Below are positions 1-11,300 of a stretch of 64,000 bases of DNA, piece by piece (positions within the stretch are counted from its first letter, which is position 1; the number at the start of each line of letters is the position of its first letter). The stretch is from Hippasteria phrygiana (Eukaryota > Echinodermata > Asteroidea > Valvatida > Goniasteridae), in assembly GCA_037893225.1 (NCBI GenBank), contig JAZGUH010000934.1, forward strand, positions 186,001 through 250,000. The letters are read 5' to 3'. The position numbers and the translations under genes are program-made. A model generated the notes under the pieces. The model saw only the letters and a list, made by a program, of their open reading frames with translations. It was not told the origin of the DNA and searched no databases.

Positions 1-3000
1 TAATGTCAGTATTTATTATGATGAAATGTTAACCAGTTCGCGTCGGAGGACGTCTCAACACGCTAATCCCTCATTTGTTTTGTACAAAAAGACTCTTGCA
101 AATCAGTATTTGTGGCATTTGGCTGTATATCAGAAGTTGGCTGCTATATTTTGCCTTTTTTGAAAATAGAAATTTTCCCTGCGCGAACTGGTTAAAGCAC
201 AGCATTCATTAGTTCACATGAAGGGTATTAATTATTATTATGGGCAGTTGAAAATTCAACCTAATAGGAAAAAAAGTTGAAATAAAACCCTATATTGTAC
301 ATGGGCGATTATAACCTATAATTCCTACTATATTTATGTAGGAAATTGTACATGTGACAGTGGAATCTTTTTTTGGCTAAAACAGTCCCCGTATGATGGA
401 TGTAATTAAAGCCTGGTTCATACTCCATGTGGATGAGAGAGTGAATTGAATTTGTATGGGTAACAGCAAATGTAAACAAAAACCAATTGCCGACGCCACT
501 AAATTCGCTTTGCTTTCGCATTTGTGTAAAGTACGAGCTGGCCTTGATGGTGCCAAAAAAGTTCTTCTTCAGTTTTGGAAAACTCAGGAAAATGTATAAA
601 GAGAAAGAATTAATTACAGTTAGTATTCTGCTGGTGAAAGTTTAGTGGCAGTTTTTTTTAAGCACTTGAACTGTTTAGTATTAAATATTTGTTTTATTTA
701 AAACATTCTGGCATTTTAATTTTTCAGTAAATGTACACAATAATTGATATTTCATAGGTTGTAACCACCAACTCATACCAACGGAATTCTAAATTCTCTC
801 TTAGTACCATTCTTCTTACAGGCTAGTTTGCCAATCTAAGTACTACCATGACCTTTATATTCTATAAATCAATAATACACATTCTGAACAGAGTATTAAG
901 TAATTTGTGTACATGCACAAGTTAGCAGATAATAACATTGGAGTAAAATAATTGTGGAGTTTTCAATACAATAACATTTCATTTGTTTCAGAAAAAATAG
1001 TACTGTACATTATACATTTTATAAAATATTCAAATCATAAGGAGACAAAGCAATCAATTACACAAAGCAAGATGCATAGCGAAGCAGTAAACTATGGTTG
1101 TTTTAACAAAAAAATATTTACAATGTATTGTTGCCCTAACGAAGATTTAAAATGAGGTCCTGGAAGCGTCATCTTGAAGAAAGATGCATGTATATTATTT
1201 GTAGTATACACCATTTGCTTTTGCTGTAATTTTCAGAAATAAATGAATTTGGGGATAAGTATTTTATAGCGTGCTAGCAAATACGGTAACACTGACCCGT
1301 TTAAAGTTTTGTGTGCATAGATGCTGGAAAACATACAGAAAATTTTTTTTCTAGTAGTCTGGATCCTTGACCATACCTTGGACAAAAATGGAGCAATTTA
1401 TAGAAGTCAGGAAATTAACAAGTCGGGGAACTAGACTATTTCTAACGATTGTCGGCCAACATTCTTGAAAACGACAGCACACCAGGTGCCATGATTTCAC
1501 AGAATGCTTGAAACTGCTATTTACTTACAGCTAGCATGGTATTTCGTAATATTTCAGTAGTGTTTTTTTTTATGTTTGTGCAAATGTTGTATACTACATT
1601 TAAGACTTCTCCCAATATAGTGCGACATCAAAGAGTTTGCCATTTTTTGCAGTGTTTCACGGAAAAAGGTTGACATACAAATAATGATTTTTGTACCCGG
1701 TACAAAACTCGGCAGTTTTAAAGTCCAACCCTTGGGTTGAAATTTTCTTCTGGATGGTATTTCTCATATTTGCGATGTTTCCAATCTTTTTTCAAATACT
1801 TCTAAACTGGGATTATCCCCTCAAAATAATCTTGGGTGGCATACATGTAGGCAATTTGTTTACTGTAAAGTTGGAAAATGGCTTCCCTGGAGCAACCACT
1901 TGGGGGCACACTATATTGTGAATCACAGGAATTGAACAGTTTTGCAGCACTGAATAAAACACAAATTTGGAAAAGCTAGTCAAGTTCATGAAAATAGTCA
2001 TTTTGAGTTGGTTCACATTTACAATGTAGTGCCAAGTACATTCCTAATCTAGTGAAGAAACAAGGTTATGAATAGAAATGACCCTGATTGTCTGGAAAGA
2101 ACGCCAGTGGAATTCAAAGATGCATAGGGAATGGGGAAAATGAAGGTTTGTGCATAGATGTTAACACACAAACTGAATTTTTGTCAATAACTCTGCATAC
2201 TACATGTACATATATTAATTGCTATACATTTGATTGACTGTTTAATCATTCTATGGCAGCATTTAATCCATCACCATGCTTGCTTAAACTGTTCATTATC
2301 CGAAGCTTGCATTTCAGGGTATCATGATTCAAAATTTTTAACCTAATTTTTTGCCAGAAATAAACCTAGATCCAGCAATGCTGCTGAAATGGATTGTGTG
2401 ATGTTCTATATGTCCTTTGTTGCGGCTATAATTTACAGACCGCAGGGCTTTTCCAACCATCTTTTTGTAAGTTTGGCTTAGTTTTGTAATGTTTTGACAT
2501 CAGACTCGGATCTGGACTGGAGTACAACACGTGGAGCATCAGGATTTTGTTATTTTGTCTCGCGCTGTACTGCCAAAAATCTCCAGTTCCCTTTCATCCT
2601 CTGAATAACCTAGTCATGAAATTGAACTTGAAAGAGGACACACAAGGTACAATATTTAATTGCTGGGAAAACTTTTAAGTGACGATTATTCAATATTTCA
2701 AAATAATAATCAAACTGCAAACAATATTGATAAAATCTGCCACCAAGCGAAAAGTACTAAGAATTCCATACACACTACAAACATTTCATGTACTAAAAAC
2801 AATCTTGGTTTACAAAAGTGCATATTTGGTTCAATTTCTTTTCTTAAAATTCATGACATTCTTAGGTAGTAAACCAAACTGTGTGTGCTTCAGTAAAACT
2901 TCAGTAAAAAAATATTATTATTGTTTGGCCTTTATTTTATCTTGTCAAAATTTGTTGAACTGTGTGAGTTCAGTATTCTCAATAGTGCTATTGGCATTTA

Positions 3001-5034
3001 GTTCAGCACCGCATTGTCAGATAAAAGTAAAAAAATCATTTTATGATGACAGTGTTGGGAAAATGACAAGAAATCATCATAGTACAAGATAAAAGCCGAA
3101 ATTTTTCACAAATACCGTCCCAAAGGTAAAAATGTATTTAGTTTCAACTTCATTGGCATTACTGTACAAGTACCATAACAAATGTTTTAAGTTGGTTTTG
3201 TATTGAATTTGTAAATTTAAAAAAAAAATATTGTTTTATGCTCTCATAATAATTGCAAGACTAAAAAAGGAGACTAAAATCGGGGGGGAAATTATTACAG
3301 TTTTGACTGAGGTTAAAACGGTGTGGACTCTGCTTCATAAGTAAAGTTATTAAGAAATAAGATACATGTATGTGCCGTTAAAAAAAAAAAAAAAAAAAAC
3401 AATATATCAATGACAGTTTCCAATTGTTTTCAGAATGTTTAAAGTTAAGAAGATTTGGCACATTGTAATGAAATTACCTGGCTGCATCCATGCAGTGTAA
3501 TGGTGCTACATCTTGAATTTACATATTTCTGGGGTATTTTGGACCCTAGACAATAAGGAGATGATCCATAATTTCATTTACAGTCAATCGCCAACAGTCT
3601 ATTGCAATTTCTTTACAGTGTTCAATCTTGATTTTCACATGCATTTTACAATTTCACAAACTATACATTACTATATAATGCATGCACCAATCGCAAATCC
3701 AGATACATGTAACATATATACTTTAGTAAGTAAAGAGCCAGTGCCATATCATTTGTAAACAAAATGTAAACTTTTCTGTCTATTACATTACACACAAATA
3801 TTTACAAATCATTCTGCACCACATGCACCCTACCTTAAGTCCATCCTTTTCTTATATTTGATTTCTGTAACAAACACCAAGACTATGTTTTTCAAACTCA
3901 TTCGGAAACAGCAATTGTTTCCTTGAGGTCCCTAATATGAAGTCAAAATAAACCTTAAAATAAGAATCTATGTACAATGTACATGTCGTCGAAGAACATA
4001 CTACAATGTGGTAATCTTTCCACACATCCCCACTTGGTAAACATAGTCAACGCAGCGTGTCAACATATCTTGGGAGGATTCAATGTTTCACCCAATTCTT
4101 CCGATTGATCCAATACCCAATAAACACTTTCAATTATTGCCATTCTTAAATTCATACCAATTTCACTCTTCCCATTGGTCAAGAGCCTTGTTTTATACCA
4201 GCTTGACATTAACTACGTTTCGTAACCAGTTGTTCACCATCAATATGCAAAGAAAAGTGAGTTTGAGGAAATGCTTATAAGGCTAATGCATGCATATGAA
4301 AGCATTTATGGCATGGGGATAATTATATGAACCTTGCAGTCAATAATGACCTTTGAGTAGAACAATGTCCAGTTTTCTTGAGATCCGGGAGAACTCTACA
4401 GAATGCCAGTCAAAGACAAAGTTCCTTCATCTTGTGGCAGACCACAGCAAAACAAAGGTTCACCCCAAGAGATTGTTCCTGGTTTTCCATTTCCTTGTAA
4501 GCTAGAAACTGCATTTGGTAATGGACCTCTGTCAAACAACTTTGCGAGGTGGTCCAACATGGCGCCATTGGTTTGAGCAAAACTGCCGCATGAAAATGGT
4601 TTGTGAGTGCACGGCCACAAGCAGGACTGAAATTGTTTGCACTAAAGTGTTTTGACAGCCATGTGACTAAGGGATTGTAAATATGGAGTGAACTACTGCA
4701 ATCCGGATTTGTGAGCTTCTAATTCTGAGCATTTGGCATGAATCAGCCCAGAGAATCAACCCTATGGTGTGAAGGGATCTTTATTCAAAGAAGTATGGCT
4801 GGTGTTCATTAGAGGATAATATCACTCAAAGTCATCAGATGATTACCCATAATTTGATAAAAAGGTGAAAGACATTAAGCTTCATTTTGGTGTATAGATT
4901 AGTTACCTTGTGGGGTCAGAGGGAGTTGTTTTATCCCCCATCTTTTTAAGTTGGGGAATTATCACTAATGTCTGTCTGACTTGACTTGCTTTGGTGAACC
5001 ACTGTACCTTAGTAGGTATGGTCCTTTGCAACAG
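1..5034. other. 3' flank of GAB: probable UTR and intergenic sequence
   Basis: There is no supported protein gene here. The GAB 3' UTR must begin just below 5035 on the minus strand. An AATAAA in minus orientation near 4782-4787 could be its poly(A) signal, but other A/T-rich candidates exist further left and I cannot choose. The 1186-1600 interval is a transposon-like repeat listed separately. The rest is AT-rich, with an A run at 3380-3399, short GT/CA-rich stretches and scattered TACATGTA octamers. Short ORFs have no family signature or codon bias. Confidence 0.4.
1186..1600 (+). mobile_element. MITE-like repeat, GTAGTATAC family, copy 1
   Basis: About 415 bases bounded by GTAGTATACACC at the left and an inverted GTTGTATACTAC at the right. 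The same sequence recurs inverted at 28260-28660, sharing the AAATAAATGaATTTGG block, the TATAGCGTGCTA block and the terminal motif. A diverged relative lies at about 27020-27470, and a left-end fragment is at 16665-16735. It has no ORF. A non-autonomous DNA element is likely; I could not define a clean target-site duplication. Confidence 0.6.
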
Positions 5035-5310
5035 CTATTCTCTCCTGGTGAGTGTGTCCCGTCCCCCAACGCCCCCATCCATCTCCTCCTCACGTTTCTC
5101 CTTCACCGACTTCAGGGCCTGTGTCCTGCCTAGATCCAGATCGATGTACTCCACGGTGGGGGAGCTGGGCTTGGGGGGCCTGGGGGGAGGCTGGCGGGGC
5201 ACCTCATCGGTATTGTCATGGAAGAGCTCTAGGTACTCAATGTCGTCGTTCTGCTGGGAGGGTGGTGGGGCAGGAATGGGCGTACTGGACAGACCTTCTG
5301 TTATGGGGCG
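5035..5310 (-). CDS. GAB1: GAB terminal exon: SHP2-binding tyrosine pair and stop
   Basis: The acceptor is TATCTCCTCAG, phase 0, and the TAG stop is at 5035-5037. It reads RPITEGLSSTPIPAPPPSQQ, then DDIEYLELFHDN, PPPRPPKPSSPT, VEYIDLDLGRTQALKSV and a charged tail. The two tyrosines are 29 residues apart, as in GAB2 (Y614/Y643) and close to the 32 of GAB1 (Y627/Y659). This is the bisphosphoryl motif that engages both SH2 domains of SHP2 (PTPN11) and relieves its autoinhibition. A PPPRPPKP SH3 ligand sits between the tyrosines. The TQALKS tail matches KTQALQN/KTLALKS in vertebrate GABs, so the C terminus is confidently placed. Confidence 0.93.
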   Translation of the reverse strand, partial: RPITEGLSSTPIPAPPPSQQNDDIEYLELFHDNTDEVPRQPPPRPPKPSSPTVEYIDLDLGRTQALKSVKEKREEEMDGGVGGRDTLTRRE

Positions 5311-8300
5311 CTGAGGAGATACAAGAAAAGAGCCCAATAAAGATTCAGTGAAGTACAAATTCTACCAATTAAATGGCTTCCCAGGTTATATCGTAAAGCT
5401 GGCCGTGATCCCTGGCTATACGGCATTACGGCTTAATGACTTGTGACTAGTGGCCCCCCCCCCCTCATCAACAAAGACACTGACAATTTGAAAGAGCCAA
5501 CATGGGATAGCTCAGTTGACAGAGAGCTGCACGCTCAGAACTATCAAAGAGGAACAGTATGTCTGCTGCCACCAGCATCTCAAAAGTCTCACATTTTCAG
5601 TTTCAAAAACTGTCCTGTGGATTCTGGACTCAATAACTCATTTTATACTGGGAAACCTTAAAATAACACAGCTGGTGCGATTATTTAACCTCGTTGTCAG
5701 AAAGAGAATGTCACAATTTTCCATGTTACATTGGAAATTAATGTACCTAGTTTTAACAATGTTTCCAACTTTTGAACGGCTTATCCTTAAAATAAAAATT
5801 GTTGGTTGTGCAACTTTAGTATTACTTCAAGGCGTCAGTGGTAACACATACACTGTTTAATACTTCCTGGTGACGGACAAGCACACTTACAAAAGGGATG
5901 CTCAAGAATTCATATTGTTTATACATGATGCTGGACTTTCAGGACTAAAATTAGCATTCACGGATGGTTTTGACTTGCATACTAGTTTTTACTTCCTTTT
6001 CAGTCATATCTCTTAAACAATACCCTGGCTAAAATAATATGTAAACAAACCATAATAACAGTAAGCAAATTACGCATGAAAACGATCCTCAATTTAATAA
6101 CAAATGTTGGGTGGGCGTCTTAACCCCTTGAACCCGGGCATACCGGGTATTTCATGGGGGCGCCGGGGCACCAGGCCGGGTTATGCAGCCAAGTGAAACG
6201 GAAACAATAGGTTTGTGCAGCCAAGCATAACGTACACAATACCCCAATAATAGATTGAAAATGCAGAAATTGGCGTGTATAGACGGCAACCGGCCCAGGT
6301 GGCAATTTTCAATCTGCACATATTTGTGTCAACAGTACGCAAGGGGTTAAAAGGTTGTTGAAGGTTCTGAAAAGAACCATGAGAAGAGAGATTTTTCTGT
6401 CCTTTTCCGACACTGTATGCTCAGTGTTTTCCGAGAGCCTGTGGGGAAACAAAATCACAGGCTTACAGGGGTGGGGCTCGAACCCTTGACCTCCTGCTTA
6501 CTAGTGCAGACATCTTAAGCACTCAACCACTGAGCTTGCCGGGGGCGGCTGGCTGATTCAAATCTAATGTAGCAGCGAGTACCGTGCTATCAGTATGAAG
6601 GTGGATTTTGTCTCGGGGTGATGCATGTGTAAATTTACAACCATGTAAAAATCCACTTTAAGTTATTTTCACATACACAACCATGTCAACAACATGAGTA
6701 CAATTTAAATGTTTCTTTTCATTTGAAGTGAAAACAAGGTGGAGATGTTCAATTCTTCTAATATGAGTACAAACATCTAATTCCTCTAAAATAACCTATC
6801 AACAACATTTTGAAGGTTAGAAATGACGGTTAGATATGGAATCCAAACACGCTATTAAATACTGAAATCAACACATGAATCTTCCTTGCTGTGGAGACAT
6901 TAAGTCAAATCTAAAAAAAATCTCTGGCCTATCCCAGTCTTTGACTACACTGACATTTCCTCTAGTTTCATGCCTACCTCAAAAAGCATCCCCATTCCAG
7001 GGACATCGTTAAAGACGTATGTATCCTCCTCGGGGACAGGTAGTACCTGGCGTGAAAAATGGATCTCGCTGTCCCCGGCGCCGGCGCCATACATGTCATC
7101 GTCAGAAGACGAGGTGGTACTGTCCCCAGTATTGATGCGACCCCGGAAGGGATCCAGGTCTGGATCCAGTCTTTTGTTCCTGAGAAGCAGGAGAATGACA
7201 ATTGGCAAAAATAACACAAGTAATACTACATGCACAGAAATTGACACAATGAACTCCTTGGATGTAATTTCCTATTCAGAATGGACAGGAGGATTAAGAG
7301 AATGTGATTTTAACAATGAGGGTCCAAAATCACATCCAGAGTCCAGAATCACAATGCGGTTTAAGCTGTTAAACCCAGAAGTCACAATGTACTCTTTGTC
7401 AGTGTGGGATAATAGTTCACAGGCTTCAGATGTGATTTTAAATAGAGTACGATGTGATTTGGACCCTCATTGTTAAAATCACATCCTCTTAATCCTCATG
7501 TCCATTTTGAATAGGAAATCACATCCAAAAGATTCACAGTGTGAATTTCCTACAAATATTAGATGCACTAGACCGGTGTAATTTTTAAAGAACTGTACTA
7601 TATTTTACAACTGGTGTCTTAACTTATCGGAGATTCATTCTTTAAAAAAAATCAAAGTCTATTTGAAAGAAAAATCACCGGCCTACAGATCTAAGGCCTG
7701 AAGTCTGCTAGAAAATGCCTGAAAACTGTGAAAAATCAGACAAATACAAAGGTTTTCAGATAGTGGAGGAACTTTTATGGAAGCTAATCTGATGGCTGAT
7801 GGTCAATGAGTACCCTCAAAGGCCGGAGCATAAACTGAGATTGATGTAGGCCCAACTTCATGGACTCTGTTTACCATAAGTGTGGAACCACGGCTACCTA
7901 TAGCAGAAAAAGTTAGCGTATTCCACTGGTTAGCAAGGAAGTTTGGCTCATGTTCATGAGTACATCCCGTAACTGAGGATTCTGTGTTTATAGGGTTAGC
8001 ACAGAATTTCTTTGTTAGCTCAGGTAGTACAGAATTGGGTCGTAAGCAAAGATTCCAGCATTATGGAATCCATATAATTGGGCAGTGTTCACAACCACTT
8101 TATGACTTCCAGGCAACACAAGCCATGCAGCCTCCATGATGGAGTAGAGACCCTGTGTCTTGATGGTTGGAGAAGTGCCAATGTCTACAACTTACTCATA
8201 CTGGCCAGGATTTCTGCTGAAGCTTCTTGTTCTGTCTGACTGGATCGGCCAAAGGTCATTGAGCGGCCTTGGGGGATGGTCATTCTTGACAGCATAGTAA

Positions 8301-11300
8301 CTGCCTGCCATTCCAATGTGGTCTGTAGAACCTAAGATATAAGAACAGAATCACATTACATACCTGCTTTGGGGTTTGAGACAGATATTTCCTCCAAACA
8401 TTTTTCCTGTTTTTGTTTCCAATATTATCCTCCATGTCTAAACAAATAATTTCCATCAAAAAAAGAAAATATTGTAGCGTCTAATTTCCAAATCTACAGT
8501 TTTTAACACACTCTCTTATTCAATAATGACAATTTTTTCTTTTGCTGTGCAGTTTCTAAAGAGCTGCTGTGTCTACAAACGACCGATCCGGATTTGACCA
8601 TAAGCCCCGCCCACCTTAGCAACGGCATGGCGACCCGGACAAATACATGCACAATGTCGACGACGCGACTCGGTGTAGTCTGCCAAAGGCGGTGGATTTA
8701 AATTCTTTAGGCGGGGACAAAATTAGCAGGCAGGCGAAAGTTAAGGGTTACAAATATTTTAAGGAGGGGTATGTACATAAAGTCATTTGTGAAGCATGAA
8801 GGATGGTCAAGTTGCTGTTGCGGGGAAATGTTATCAAAGCATATGAGGAAGAGTAACACGCTACATTGCTTAAATTTGTGTTTCGGAAAGGACGGGCTCG
8901 TTGCATAATAGAAAGTAGATGTAGCTGTGTTGCTGGGTAAGTTAGTATTGGAATAAAATAAACCGATGTTATGTTACGACGCAATTATACCATAGTCTAA
9001 TATTAAAGAAGACTCTTTACGTTTTCTGGTTACCTCATATATATTATACTTCTGTGCTTTCTACTGACCAAAAGAATGACTACTTTTGTATTTGAAATTT
9101 TCATTCCTCCTAGATTTCACCGATTTAATGGTATAATATCAGTGAATATTATTAACAGGTAACCAATTTGTAAGGCTAGAAAACATTGTATATATAAACC
9201 TACCTCCGGTAAGCTCCGGCTACCTCCGAATTTTACCAACTGCTCACTTTTATTGAGAAAAATACGGTGCCCGGCCGCACCAAACACATTTGTTTGTGTA
9301 CATGTTTCACAGCGCATGTGACAAAGTTTGACCGAGCTTGACCGAGCTAATGGCGGACCAGGGCTATTTTTTTTGCTGGGATTTTTTTCTTGGGTCTAGA
9401 GGGCCTGTATACATCTGTTTAGACCACATAAGAAGGGATTGTGTTCACCAAAACAAATGTTTTGCACCCTATTCACACCTACTGAACAATTTAGTATGAC
9501 GGTGTGACAGTGTGTGTAAAAAGGTGATGGTGAACCGCAGGGTTAAAAGCTTATTCTATAAAGAATTTGGGGAAAACTTGGGAAGTAATAGATATTTCTT
9601 TTAACCCTAACTCCCTACATCATTTTCCCCCCATGTAACCTGAATCCTCCAACATCCTCTGATTTCAAAGTGTTAAAACTCCATATAACCTGAATCCTCC
9701 AAAATCCTCTTATGGGGACCATAGCACGAATCCTCCAAAATCCTCTAGGGGATTTGTGCATACCCCTAGTAACCTCAATCCTCCAAAATCCTCATGTATC
9801 ACAATGAGCCTGATAACCTGAATCCTCCATATTCCTGCAGGGGCAAAAACCCCTAGTAACCTCAATCCTGCAAAATCCTCTGATGCATCAACTTCCAAGT
9901 GCCCTCAATCCTCCAAATTCCTCCATTTTGCAAAGAGGATTTTGGAGGATTTGGGAAGGTTAGGGTTAATAATAAACTGTTGGAAATAACTTGCATTAAC
10001 TGAAACAAACAAAATGTAGGTTGCTGTATGCAAATCCCCTTAGAATTGTCTTCGGGGAGGAATTATGGAGTTCCAAAGTTGTCAGGCTTACGGATTGTCC
10101 CCTCACTTGATTTCCTGTCCGGCTTCAAACTTCGGTTGATAGGTGGCGGTCTTGGGCCCCCGGAGAACGTGTGCCGGTGAGCGTTGCTGGGCAGTGGCCT
10201 CCACTGAACTGGGACGGCCGAGTTCATCACTGCGTAGGTTTCTTGCTGGGCGTCCGAGGGCAGACGTCCCTCTGGCCTGACCCCTCCGCCACTGTTGGTC
10301 CCTTCCATGGCCATGTACGTAGAGCTGTCTGGATACTGGAACACGTTGGATGACTCGTTGCTGCCCTGCATGGGGAGATAGCTCTCCTTCTGACCGACTG
10401 GGTTCGGGGCGTAGCGGGCATCCGAGTCGAAGATTGATGATCTCTGGGGCTGGGGAGGAGGAATGGCCTTCGAATGGATGAAGTTGACTGATTTGGGAGG
10501 AACCGGTGTGGGCTGTTGGCCAGGAGACTGCCTGGTGTTGATGTAGCGATCTGCCATTTTGGAGTGAATGATTACTAAAGGTAACACAACACTGATAGAA
10601 TGCAAGATATGACAACAATGCTACATGTACATGCTAGTTGGACAACATTTGTGAAATAAAAAATGAGGGTTTGTAATATACAACTTCTCATTTCAAAAGG
10701 CAATTGAGAGTTTTGCATGTGACTATTTAAACTTTCCAGCCTTTTGGGGATCACCCTCAAATGCCAAATTTTCAAAACATTACATTTCAAAATGAACAAA
10801 TCTTCAGACTGATCTTAAGGCAAGTTCATAATTCATGCAAATGCGAAAGTGAAGCAAATTTTGTGCATCACCAATTGTTTCATGTTCATCATTACCCTAA
10901 CAAATTCACTTCCTCTCAAATTCACGGGAAATATGAACTAGGGTTTGCGATGTCAGGCCATCTGTCTCCAGACAATTTTATTATGCTTAATTGTATTGGC
11001 AGAAATGTATGGAATTTCAAAAGCTTTTCCTACCTTTTCCACCTGGTGTTGGTACTTTACTGTCTAGCCACTGGTGTCCATTTGGAGGGGACCTGATATC
11101 GTTTGTGGGAGGAACGGCATATATTGGAATCTCACTGAGCCTTCCGATTAACTCTTGGGAAGAAACAGCCCAAGAGTGGCCAGGAGGCACATCATATGTC
11201 TCATCAAAGCTAGGGGGAGGGGTGGAAGGCCTTAAGTGTTGTGGCTTGGGCGGCCTGGGAGGAGTTGGCATTGACTGGTTCTCGATATTGGTGGCAGAAG

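Noticed and set aside
5443..5530. Possible tRNA gene at GGATAGCTCAG
   Set aside because: No B-box at the right distance and no stem pairing; better explained as a SINE fragment.
6945..7247. Apparent transmembrane protein (VVLLVLFLPIVILLLL)
   Set aside because: The hydrophobic part is the pyrimidine tract before the GAB exon 6 acceptor; only the downstream part is coding.
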